A stretch of 5,949 nucleotides of DNA from Pseudomonadota bacterium (GCA_018812385.1 JAHJDU010000096.1:1-5949), one strand, 5' to 3'; shown: positions 1 through 5,949, counted from the first letter of the stretch. The notes: generated from the sequence alone by a model not told the origin. Numbers and translations are program-made.

Positions 1-1629
1 ATGCCTTGCTTCCGGCCAGAGACCTTCCGGTCGAAGAAGCATCATTGCTACCAGGGCTGCACCGTAAACAAACATGCGATATTCGGCAAATTCCCTTAAA
101 AGCTCAGGCAGACCCATAAGAACGGCTGCGCCGACAACAACACCTGGCAGACTTCCAATACCGCCGATAATAATAAGGCATACAACATTTATCGAGATGA
201 AAAGATTGAAACTGTGTGGATAAACAGATCCGATCTTGCTTGCAAAAATGGCTCCGCTTAATGCTGAAAACCCTGCACCTGTGGCAAAAGCAAATAATTT
301 GGTTGCAACAAGATTGATCCCCATTGCCTGGGCCACATCTTCATCTTCACGCATGGCCATCCAGGCTCTTCCAAGTCTGGAATTTTTAAGTCTGATAGAA
401 ATAAATACCACAAGCATACAACCTGCTAAAATCAGGTAATAAATATGCTGGGGTTTGACCATTTGAAATCCCATAAAGTTCGGATTGGGGATGGCCCCGA
501 TACCCTGTGCGCCGCCCAGCCAGGGTTTCAAGAAGTCAGAAAGGACAAGAATACGGATAATTTCACCAAACCCCAGGGTGGCAATGGCCAGATAATCCCC
601 CCGCATCTTAAGAACCGGAATACCCAGCATGACACCGGCAGTGATGCCCAGAATAACTGCAATGGGAAGCGCCTGCCAGAAATTGAACCCAAATGAAAAA
701 ATTTCCGGTGATGTAAGGATTGCCACTACATAAGATCCGATTGCAAAAAAAGCAACATATCCGAGATCCAGGAGGCCTGCATAACCGACAACAATATTCA
801 ATCCAAGCCCAAGCAGAATGTAAAGCCCCACAATGGTGAGAACTTCACTTAAAAATAATCCCAGGAACTGCGGCAGAACGATTAAAAAAACAGCCAGTAC
901 GAAAAAACCGAATGTTTTAACCTTTTTTCGCGTCCCTTTCGGCAAATCCGTATAGGTGGTTTTAATCGTATCCTGGTTCGCCTTCCATAAAAGAGAGATT
1001 ATGCAATAAATTACGGCAGCCAGTACTGCACCAATAATTGTCAGCCCGTTCTGTGTATAAAATAGCTTTCCCAGGTAATTTGTAATCCCAAAATCCCAGG
1101 ATTTAAATATGGGAATTATAAGCTCCTGTAACAATCCTAAAACAAAAATAGTTGCAAGTGCATTAATAATTAATTTTCTGGGAAGGTCATTTAAAATTAT
1201 AAGAATTCCTGCAAATATCCCGCAAATAAGTCCGACCGCCAGAATCAAAAAAATGCCCCCTGCACCGGCAATTCCTGCGGTTAAAGCTTTGTAAAGCGCT
1301 GGGGACGCGCCAACAAACATATCTCTTATGTTAAATGAACGACCGATAGCAACAAGCAATGCAAGAAACCCACTGGCCACAAAACCAGAGATGACTGCAT
1401 TGGCAAATTTAATTGATTTTTCAGCAATAGGTGTTTTGTTAGCCGCAATATATGCCACTAATGTACAGATTATTAATGCCATGGCTATACCCATTGGTAA
1501 AATACCAGAAATAATATCTCGTTTACCGAATGATTCAATCATTCCGACAAGGGCTATAATAAGAACACTGACCCCGCCAATGGCTCCTATTTTAACACCA
1601 TGATTCCATAAAGATTGAGCTTTTGTCAT
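1..1629 (-). CDS. livM: LivM-type branched-chain/hydrophobic amino acid ABC transporter permease, N-terminally extended (3' end cut by window)
   Basis: Inner-membrane permease that should pair with the LivH-type protein encoded just upstream to form the channel of a HAAT-family ABC importer. I translated 543 codons from ATG at 1629 to base 1 without a stop. The last visible residues (LLRPEGLWPEARH) match the usual end of LivM, so only a little is missing. The LivM core starts near residue 240. It shows GLYILLGLGLNIVVGYAGLLDLG (about 268-290, with the start of the family signature), RGDYLAIATLGFGEIIRI (343-360), the EAA-loop-like MREDEDVAQAMGIN (426-439) that contacts the ATPases, and GGIGSLPG (489-496). 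Residues 1-240 are extra and hold about six hydrophobic segments (roughly 13-31, 41-62, 75-96, 115-146, 153-170, 197-215). E. coli LivM (about 425 residues) also has a shorter N-terminal extension. No Met occurs between residues 104 and 334, so the core has no ATG start of its own. The ribosome site GGTGAGG lies directly before the ATG, 28 bp after livH. Confidence 0.92.
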   Translation of the reverse strand, partial: MTKAQSLWNHGVKIGAIGGVSVLIIALVGMIESFGKRDIISGILPMGIAMALIICTLVAYIAANKTPIAEKSIKFANAVISGFVASGFLALLVAIGRSFNIRDMFVGASPALYKALTAGIAGAGGIFLILAVGLICGIFAGILIILNDLPRKLIINALATIFVLGLLQELIIPIFKSWDFGITNYLGKLFYTQNGLTIIGAVLAAVIYCIISLLWKANQDTIKTTYTDLPKGTRKKVKTFGFFVLAVFLIVLPQFLGLFLSEVLTIVGLYILLGLGLNIVVGYAGLLDLGYVAFFAIGSYVVAILTSPEIFSFGFNFWQALPIAVILGITAGVMLGIPVLKMRGDYLAIATLGFGEIIRILVLSDFLKPWLGGAQGIGAIPNPNFMGFQMVKPQHIYYLILAGCMLVVFISIRLKNSRLGRAWMAMREDEDVAQAMGINLVATKLFAFATGAGFSALSGAIFASKIGSVYPHSFNLFISINVVCLIIIGGIGSLPGVVVGAAVLMGLPELLREFAEYRMFVYGAALVAMMLLRPEGLWPEARH

Positions 1630-1657
1630 ACCCTCACCCTAATATAGTTTATTAATT

Positions 1658-2719
1658 TCAGGCCTTCTTTGCCGATAAACGTTCACCCAGAATACCTGTA
1701 GGCCTGAAAATCAGAACCATTACCAACATGGAAAAAGCAATTGCATCTTTTAACTGGTACGGAGCAATTATTCCGAGGCCATCAAGGAACAAGGCTGGAG
1801 CCACTGATTCAATCAAACCTAAAAAGACACCCCCAAGCATAGCACCCGGGATATTTCCGATACCGCCAAGTACTGCCGCGGTAAAGGCTTTTATCCCTGG
1901 GATAAACCCCATAAAGAAATGTACCTGCTTAAACATAAGCGCGTATAAAACACCGGCTGCACCAGCTGCCATACCGCCGATGACAAAGGTAGTCGAGATC
2001 ATCGCATCAACATTGATTCCCATTAATGCAGCAGCTTCTTTATCTTCTGATACGGCTCTAATGGCTTTCCCAACCTTTGTCAGCATAATAAAGTTATACA
2101 GGACCAGCATTAGCAAGACAGCAGCAATAATTACAATAACTTGAATTTTTAAAACCCTTATACCGAAGATCATCCAGAACCCTTCAAGGATCTCGATATC
2201 CGGATACGCGTTGATGCCTGATCCGTATAATCCTCTGAAAAGGTATTGTAGAAAAAAAGATGCCCCGATTGCTGTAATCAAAGGAATTAATCTGGGGGCA
2301 CTCCTTAACGGCCGATAAGCAATCTTTTCAAGGAAATATGCAATCATTGTGGAAACAAACATAGCAACACCAAAAATCACAATTATCCCGAGAACAGGAT
2401 GGGTATCTAAAAAATCACTCCGCCACAATGCCATTGCAACAAAGTAACCGGTAAACGGACCACTCATGAAAACTTCGCCATGGGCAAAGTTAATCATCTT
2501 TAAAACACCGTATACCATGGTGTAACCGGTCGCTATCAGTGCATAGATACTACCTTGAGCCAGTCCGAAAATACAAAAGTCTATCCAGTGACTTCTGGTG
2601 TAAAGACCGGCCCTGATTGTGGAGACTGATCCCCATAAGCATAATAACAGCATTGTGCCACCGATCATCCACATAACGATGTCAGTGACAGTCACCCTAT
2701 CTTTCCATTTTTGAAACAT
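1658..2719 (-). CDS. livH: LivH-type branched-chain/hydrophobic amino acid ABC transporter permease
   Basis: Inner-membrane permease, 353 residues, the partner of the LivM-type protein encoded 28 bp downstream. The family signature GSIYALIATGYTMVYGV (56-72) followed by MINFAHGEVFM (75-85) is nearly textbook LivH. The ATPase-contacting EAA-like loop is GKAIRAVSEDKEAAALMGIN (217-236). GGIGNIPGAMLGG (285-297) and FRPTGILGE (338-346) close the protein. The family usually starts shortly before the first helix and runs about 290-310 residues. This protein has about 45 extra N-terminal residues with one additional hydrophobic segment (about 14-32). The start is supported by GGAGGA (2723-2728 on the minus strand) only 3 bases before the ATG, a rather tight spacing. 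The gene lies 158 bp after the binding-protein gene, behind a hairpin, so it is probably made at a lower level than the binding protein. Substrate cannot be read from the permease. Confidence 0.95.
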   Translation of the reverse strand: MFQKWKDRVTVTDIVMWMIGGTMLLLCLWGSVSTIRAGLYTRSHWIDFCIFGLAQGSIYALIATGYTMVYGVLKMINFAHGEVFMSGPFTGYFVAMALWRSDFLDTHPVLGIIVIFGVAMFVSTMIAYFLEKIAYRPLRSAPRLIPLITAIGASFFLQYLFRGLYGSGINAYPDIEILEGFWMIFGIRVLKIQVIVIIAAVLLMLVLYNFIMLTKVGKAIRAVSEDKEAAALMGINVDAMISTTFVIGGMAAGAAGVLYALMFKQVHFFMGFIPGIKAFTAAVLGGIGNIPGAMLGGVFLGLIESVAPALFLDGLGIIAPYQLKDAIAFSMLVMVLIFRPTGILGERLSAKKA

Positions 2720-2822
2720 TCTTCCTCCATACCACGATAAAAAATAGCTTGTATCAGAGCTGAGTAAAATAGTTAAACCATTTAAAAAACCCTAAAATAT
2801 ATTTTCATTTATTTTTTATCTC

Positions 2823-2866
2823 AAAAAAGGGGACAACACCCGATAGTGTTATACTATCGGGTGTTG
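2823..2866 (-). terminator. Intercistronic hairpin with T-run between livK and livH (leaky terminator or mRNA 3'-end stabiliser)
   Basis: A perfect 14-bp stem (CAACACCCGATAGT at 2834-2847 pairing with ACTATCGGGTGTTG at 2853-2866) encloses a 5-base loop, 11 bases after the binding-protein stop codon. On the minus strand the stem is followed by TCCCC and then six Ts (2828-2823). The CCCC between stem and T-run is not canonical, so termination may be incomplete. Hairpins at this position commonly let a binding protein be made in excess over its permeases, either by partial termination or by protecting the upstream mRNA. That role is inferred here. Confidence 0.75.
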
Positions 2867-2877
2867 CATTTATTTAA

Positions 2878-4086
2878 TTAGTATTTTTTCCAAAAAGGTA
2901 TAGGTGACATTTTGCCGGCTTTAATATCGTCCATACTTGTCTTGTAGATCGCAATTTTAGGATTCGCACAGTCACCGTTTTCATCGCAGGTAAGATCACC
3001 GGTAAGGCCTTTCTGACCCTTGGTTTCATGCATTGCTTTGTTCAAAGCCATTCTGTCTATTGTAAGAGTATCGCCTGAAACAACGGCAACTTTATCAATG
3101 GCATTAAGAATCAGCATGACTGCATCATATGTATGGGCATGGAAAGGAGCTTCCGGATCCATACCATATTTTGCTTTATGTTTTGCAAGGAACTTTGTAT
3201 AGCTGTCACCAAGCGCTGAGAAATCAGGACTTGAATGATACATACCGTCAGCAGCTTTACCGGCAGCTTTCAAAAAATCAGGAGAAAAAGAACCATCAGC
3301 ACTCATGAGTGCGATATTTTCCAGTCCTGAAACTTCTTTAGACTGACGGGTAACATGTCCTGATTCAGCAATGAACATGGGGTAATATAAAAATTGTGGG
3401 CCACCGCTTGCAATTTTAGTCAGAACCGGTCTCATATCTGTATCACCAGGAGAAACAGCTTCCTGAGAAGTAACAGTTCCGCCAAGCTTTCTGAAGGTAT
3501 CAGAAAATACCTGCTGAAGCGATTCAGCATAAACGCTGCCGTCATGAATGGTGGCAACTTTTTTGAGACCCAGCTGACTATAAGCAAACTCAGCAGCGAT
3601 AGCACCCTGGATGTTGTCATTATGACAGGTCCTCAGGTAACCATCGAAGTCTGGTCCACTGGCAGGGTCGGTTAATAAAGGAGCTGTGTTTGATGGAGAA
3701 ACATTTGGGATACCCATTTTCCAAAGAATTGGCACACCAGCTTTTGCAGCGCTGGAGCAACTTGAACCAATGGCCGCAATAACAGACGGGTCTGATGCAA
3801 TTTTTGATGCAGCAGCCTGGCCGCCTTCAGGACCGCACATTGAATCCTGACCACTAAGTTTAATTGGATGGCCTTTAAGTTTTCCGCCAAAATCTTCAAT
3901 CGCAATCTCAGCACCACGTAATGAGTCCATTCCAAGAGATGTGTTGGGTCCGGATGTTACAAACCAATAGGCCAAATGAACCGGCTCACCTTTCTGCAAT
4001 GTGACTGCGTTACCCGCAACTGCTGGAACAGCCATAATACTCAATAAAAAACAAATAGCAATAAACACTCTGATTAGATTCTTCAT
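2878..4086 (-). CDS. livK: Periplasmic amino-acid-binding protein of HAAT ABC transporter (LivK/LivJ-like)
   Basis: Exported type I periplasmic binding protein, 402 residues, that would deliver the ligand to the LivH/LivM permease pair. A Sec signal peptide is clear: MKNLIR, a hydrophobic core of about 14 residues, then AVPAVA with likely cleavage after A24. There is no lipobox, so it should be soluble in the periplasm. The Peripla_BP_6-type fold is indicated by the start of the mature protein (LAYWFVTSGPNTSLG, 38-52), RGAEIAIEDFGG (57-68), a first-lobe segment ending AAIGSSCSS (104-112), VATIHDGSVYAESL (177-190) and HTYDAVMLILNAID (318-331). Cysteines 84 and 110 sit where LivJ-type proteins carry a disulfide. 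A second close pair (C367, C373 in TCDENGDCANP) may form a small C-terminal loop. The ligand is not readable; the usual classes are Leu/Ile/Val, other hydrophobic or aromatic amino acids, or amides. AGGGGGAG 6 bases before the ATG supports the start. It is first in the minus-strand operon and has its own strong promoter. Confidence 0.93.
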   Translation of the reverse strand: MKNLIRVFIAICFLLSIMAVPAVAGNAVTLQKGEPVHLAYWFVTSGPNTSLGMDSLRGAEIAIEDFGGKLKGHPIKLSGQDSMCGPEGGQAAASKIASDPSVIAAIGSSCSSAAKAGVPILWKMGIPNVSPSNTAPLLTDPASGPDFDGYLRTCHNDNIQGAIAAEFAYSQLGLKKVATIHDGSVYAESLQQVFSDTFRKLGGTVTSQEAVSPGDTDMRPVLTKIASGGPQFLYYPMFIAESGHVTRQSKEVSGLENIALMSADGSFSPDFLKAAGKAADGMYHSSPDFSALGDSYTKFLAKHKAKYGMDPEAPFHAHTYDAVMLILNAIDKVAVVSGDTLTIDRMALNKAMHETKGQKGLTGDLTCDENGDCANPKIAIYKTSMDDIKAGKMSPIPFWKKY

Positions 4087-4141
4087 ACTACACTCCCCCT
4101 TTAACTAAAATAAAAATTTATGTTAAAAATTTGGATTAAGT

Positions 4142-4164
4142 ACAGATATATTTATTTTATCTGT
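4142..4164. repeat. Short inverted repeat in the livK leader
   Basis: ACAGATA (4142-4148) and TATCTGT (4158-4164) form a perfect 7-bp inverted repeat around a 9-base AT-rich spacer. It lies in the predicted untranslated leader of the binding-protein mRNA, about 55-75 bases before the start codon. It could be an operator or a weak RNA hairpin. In DNA this AT-rich, such a repeat can also arise by chance. Confidence 0.3.
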
Positions 4165-4220
4165 CTATTCAACCCACCTTGTACCGCTTTGTTAAACACT
4201 TACATTACTTATGTCGTTTG

Positions 4221-4249
4221 TATATATTCAGGAGATATTAATTTGTCAA
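4221..4249 (-). promoter_or_regulatory. Sigma-70-like promoter of the livK-livH-livM operon
   Basis: Read on the minus strand, a consensus -35 box TTGACA (4249-4244) is followed by a 17-base spacer and the -10 box TATATA (4226-4221), which matches five of six consensus positions. Transcription would start near 4214, leaving a leader of about 128 bases before the binding-protein ATG at 4086. It is the best promoter match in the window and is correctly placed and oriented. No start-site data are available. Confidence 0.75.
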
Positions 4250-4263
4250 GCAATACTATGAGT

Positions 4264-4289
4264 TAATCAAAAAAATCATGCACTGATTA
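4264..4289. promoter_or_regulatory. Candidate operator between divergent promoters (AATCA/TGATT repeats)
   Basis: TAATCA (4264-4269) and TGATTA (4284-4289) form an inverted repeat whose half-sites are 20 bp apart, close to two helical turns. A second AATCA (4274-4278) gives a compact AATCA-N5-TGATT palindrome inside it. The cluster sits between the two opposed -35 boxes (4249 and 4318), where a regulator could act on both operons. No regulator gene is visible in the window, and the region is AT-rich, so chance occurrence is possible. Confidence 0.35.
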
Positions 4290-4317
4290 TTTATCTTGAA
4301 ACTTTTATATGCTTTTC

Positions 4318-4346
4318 TTGACAATAACTATCTTCTTATTTTAAAT
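4318..4346 (+). promoter_or_regulatory. Sigma-70-like promoter of the aminotransferase-fragment/kynU unit
   Basis: A consensus -35 box TTGACA (4318-4323) is followed by a 17-base spacer and TTAAAT (4341-4346), which matches four of six -10 positions. Transcription would start near 4353, about 70 bases before the first reading frame of the plus-strand unit. It diverges from the livK promoter, with 68 bp between the two -35 boxes. A further inverted repeat, GTTAAA (4374-4379) with TTTAAC (4384-4389), lies just downstream of the predicted start and might be a regulator site. Confidence 0.6.
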
Positions 4347-4412
4347 TGAGCGCACAATACGTCAATAGATGCGGTTAAACCATTTTAACTAACTAATTTT
4401 TTAAAATTGTTC

Positions 4413-4418
4413 AGGAGA
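4413..4418 (+). promoter_or_regulatory. Ribosome binding site of the aminotransferase fragment
   Basis: AGGAGA lies 6 bases before the ATG at 4425, which is near-ideal spacing. It shows that the short 32-codon frame probably still enters translation despite being truncated. Confidence 0.7.
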
Positions 4419-4424
4419 TTTTCA

Positions 4425-4523
4425 ATGCCGGATCTTGCTTTTTTAAATGGTACCATCCTTAAGATTGAAGAGGCGTTCGTTCCAATTGAAGACCGTGGTT
4501 ATCAGTTCGGGTTAAAAGGATAA
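4425..4523 (+). pseudogene. Truncated N-terminus of a fold-type IV PLP aminotransferase (D-amino acid/branched-chain aminotransferase type); possible leader peptide of kynU
   Basis: The frame reads MPDLAFLNGTILKIEEAFVP, then IEDRGYQFGLKG, then two TAA codons in a row: 32 residues in all. The pattern 'FLNG-I-(8 to 10 residues)-V-IEDRG-QFGDGVYE' opens D-amino acid and branched-chain aminotransferases of PLP fold type IV. The match is clear up to QFG and then breaks exactly where DGVYE should follow, so about 250 residues with the catalytic lysine are missing. No later part of such an enzyme is recognisable downstream, where kynU starts at once. The likely reading is an internal deletion that joined the start of an aminotransferase gene to kynU. 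The promoter, ribosome site and first codons remain, and the last codons supply the AAAAGGA ribosome site for kynU. It could now act as a translated leader coupled to kynU. Alternatively it is only debris. Confidence 0.7.
4514..4520 (+). promoter_or_regulatory. Ribosome binding site of kynU inside the fragment's last codons
   Basis: AAAAGGA ends 10 bases before the kynU ATG at 4531. It overlaps the final codons of the 32-codon frame, so a ribosome ending at 4523 would finish almost on top of the kynU start. This favours translational coupling. Confidence 0.5.
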
Positions 4524-4530
4524 TAAATCA

Positions 4531-5823
4531 ATGAGTTACGAATTTGAATCAAACAAAGACTTTTCAGAACAACTGGATCGTAAAGATATTTTAAGTGAGT
4601 TCAGGAATAAATTTTATCTGCCGGAAAATACAATCTATATGGACGGAAATTCCCTGGGTCTGCAACCAAAAGAGGCAGAAAAAAGTATTAACAGGGTAAT
4701 AAAAGAATGGAAAGAATATGCCATTAAAGGATGGATGTCTGGAGACAAACCCTGGTTCTATCTTCCTGAAGAAATCGGGAAAAAATGTGCCAGAATCGTT
4801 GGAGCAGATGAAAATGAAGTTATCCTGACCGGTTCAACCACTGTAAACATCCATTCCATGATAAGTACCTTTTACACCCCCCAGGGCAGGCGCACAAAAA
4901 TCCTGGCAGATGAATTAAATTTTCCATCCGATATTTATGCCCTCAAAGGGCAGATTTTGATAAAAGGACTTGATCCTGAAAAAGAACTCATCTTAATAAA
5001 AAGTGAAAATGGGCGCTACCTTGATGAACATAAAATAGTTGAATCCATGACAAATGAGGTTGCACTGATATTTCTGCCATCCGTTCTTTTCAGAAGCGGT
5101 CAGTTGCTTGACATGAAATATCTTATCCAGGAAGCGCATAAAAAAGGAATTCTAATCGGATTTGACTGTTGTCATTCCGCCGGTGTTATTCCACATCGAT
5201 TTTCTGAGTGGAACCTTGATTTTGCCGTCTTTTGCAGTTACAAATACATGAATGGCGGGCCTGGAAGCACGGCTTTTTTGTATATCAATAAAACTCACTT
5301 TGATAAAAAACCATTGCTATCCGGATGGTATGGTTGCGAGAAAACCAAACAATTTGATATGAATATTGAATTCGAACATGCCCGAAATGCCGGCGGATGG
5401 CAGATTTCAACTCAGGGCCTGTTAAGTGCCGCCCCTGTTGAAAGTGCGCTTGATATAATCCTTGACGCTGGAATGGATAAGATCAGAGAAAAATCAAAAA
5501 AAATTACATCCTATCTTGCATATCTTATTGATGTTTATCTGTCAAAAGCGCCTTATCATTTTAAAATAGGAACACCACTTGATCCGGAAAAAAGAAGCGG
5601 TCATATTGCAATTGAACATGAAACAGAAGCAATAAGAATCGGCAAAGCATTATTAGACAACGGAATTATTCCTGACTTCAGACCTCCGAATATTATCAGG
5701 ATTGCACCGGCACCTCTTTATAATACTTATCTGGAGACCTGGAAAGTTGTTCAGACGCTGAAAAAGATAATTGATACAAAAGAGTATGAAAATTATTCAA
5801 AAGAAAGGGGAACCGTTTCTTAA
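4531..5823 (+). CDS. kynU: Kynureninase (L-kynurenine hydrolase)
   Basis: PLP-dependent cytoplasmic enzyme of aminotransferase fold type I that cleaves L-kynurenine (or 3-hydroxykynurenine) to anthranilate (or 3-hydroxyanthranilate) and L-alanine in tryptophan catabolism. Its 430 residues lie within the family range (about 416 in Pseudomonas fluorescens, 465 in human). Family landmarks appear in order: MDGNSLGLQPKEA (37-49), FPSD (131-134), the PLP-binding FDCCHSAG with D212 and H215 (211-218), the Schiff-base lysine K238 in SYKYMNGGPG (236-245), GWYGCE (265-270) and RIAPAPLYN with carboxylate-binding R390 (390-398). The D212-to-K238 spacing of 26 equals human D250-to-K276. By hand alignment W68 and T294 stand where human has H102 and N333. 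Bacterial enzymes have Trp and Thr there and prefer unhydroxylated kynurenine. C269 replaces the His usual in GWxGH. ATG 4531 follows the aminotransferase remnant by 7 bases. The gene diverges from the Liv transporter, hinting at shared control. Confidence 0.94.
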   Translation: MSYEFESNKDFSEQLDRKDILSEFRNKFYLPENTIYMDGNSLGLQPKEAEKSINRVIKEWKEYAIKGWMSGDKPWFYLPEEIGKKCARIVGADENEVILTGSTTVNIHSMISTFYTPQGRRTKILADELNFPSDIYALKGQILIKGLDPEKELILIKSENGRYLDEHKIVESMTNEVALIFLPSVLFRSGQLLDMKYLIQEAHKKGILIGFDCCHSAGVIPHRFSEWNLDFAVFCSYKYMNGGPGSTAFLYINKTHFDKKPLLSGWYGCEKTKQFDMNIEFEHARNAGGWQISTQGLLSAAPVESALDIILDAGMDKIREKSKKITSYLAYLIDVYLSKAPYHFKIGTPLDPEKRSGHIAIEHETEAIRIGKALLDNGIIPDFRPPNIIRIAPAPLYNTYLETWKVVQTLKKIIDTKEYENYSKERGTVS

Positions 5824-5830
5824 AGAGACG

Positions 5831-5860
5831 GCATGGTTGATGTTTTCACATCAACCATGC
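5831..5860 (+). terminator. Hairpin after kynU, probable transcript end
   Basis: GCATGGTTGATGT (5831-5843) pairs perfectly with ACATCAACCATGC (5848-5860) around a TTTC loop, 7 bases after the kynU stop codon. The bases right after the stem (ATTGAAATTACC) are not T-rich, and a T-run comes only at about 5874-5879. It is therefore not a textbook intrinsic terminator, but its position fits the end of the unit. Confidence 0.6.
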
Positions 5861-5949
5861 ATTGAAATTACCTGTTTTTATTTTAGCAATTCATACAATA
5901 AAATAACACCACATGCAGTAAAGCCAGTATTATAAATTAACCTGGATTG
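5861..5949. other. AT-rich 3' flank with no recognisable gene
   Basis: The last 89 bases are AT-rich, with no reading frame, RNA gene or repeat that I can support. They probably form the gap to the next gene beyond the right edge. Confidence 0.5.

Noticed and set aside
236..1603. Several plus-strand open frames opposite livM (61 to 91 codons)
   Set aside because: The minus strand is one continuous open frame of 543 codons with clear LivM motifs. The plus-strand frames are its complement.
910..1629. A separate small membrane-protein gene upstream of a shorter livM
   Set aside because: The frame runs into the LivM core without a stop, and no ATG is available between residues 104 and 334 to start a separate core protein.
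1728..2144. Plus-strand 138-codon open frame opposite livH
   Set aside because: It is an antisense shadow of a well-conserved permease, rich in Ala/Ile/Pro, with no recognisable domain.
3432..3935. Minus-strand reading frames of 62 and 87 codons inside the binding-protein gene
   Set aside because: They lie in another frame of livK, have low-complexity Leu/Arg-rich translations and no family resemblance. livK accounts for the region fully.
4087..4424. Mobile-element end, attachment site or tRNA gene in the divergent gap
   Set aside because: There are no long terminal inverted repeats, target duplications or cloverleaf. The gap is explained by promoters and short repeats.
4425..4530. In-frame or frameshifted continuation of the aminotransferase stub into downstream DNA
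   Set aside because: Two TAA codons follow at once, and the next 1.3 kb is kynU in a good frame. No aminotransferase motifs (catalytic Lys, later family motifs) appear downstream, so this is not a simple frameshift.

Overview
The window looks like ordinary chromosomal DNA from an AT-rich Gram-negative bacterium. The export signal on the binding protein, the LivK/LivH/LivM gene set and the bacterial-type kynureninase would fit an anaerobic Desulfobacterota species (a Desulfobacula- or Desulfobacter-like sulfate reducer). That assignment is an inference from the general look of the proteins, not something the sequence proves.

Layout. The left two thirds (1-4086) is one minus-strand transport cluster of the branched-chain/hydrophobic amino acid (HAAT) ABC family. 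Read in the direction of transcription it holds a periplasmic binding protein (4086-2878), a strong hairpin in the gap (2834-2866), a LivH-type permease (2719-1658), and a LivM-type permease (1629 to beyond base 1). The LivM protein carries about 240 extra N-terminal residues. The two ATPases (livG, livF) are not in the window and would be expected past the left edge.

A gap of about 340 bp (4087-4424) separates this cluster from a plus-strand unit. The gap contains two convincing divergent sigma-70-like promoters: TTGACA-N17-TATATA on the minus strand and TTGACA-N17-TTAAAT on the plus strand. AATCA/TGATT repeats lie between their -35 boxes and could be a shared operator.

The plus-strand unit starts with a 32-codon reading frame (4425-4523) that has a good ribosome binding site. 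It matches the start of a fold-type IV PLP aminotransferase (D-amino acid/branched-chain aminotransferase type) and then stops at two consecutive TAA codons. Seven bases after the first stop codon begins an intact kynureninase (kynU, 4531-5823), followed by a 13-bp perfect hairpin (5831-5860).

How it may work together. Kynureninase cleaves L-kynurenine to anthranilate and L-alanine. Its position divergent from a HAAT-family importer suggests that the importer may bring in an aromatic or kynurenine-like amino acid, or a mixture of amino acids, for catabolism. This is context-based inference only. I see no mobile element, CRISPR array, tRNA or rRNA gene. The most unusual points are the truncated aminotransferase start that now acts as a leader for kynU, the extended LivM, and the possible coupling of import to kynurenine catabolism.
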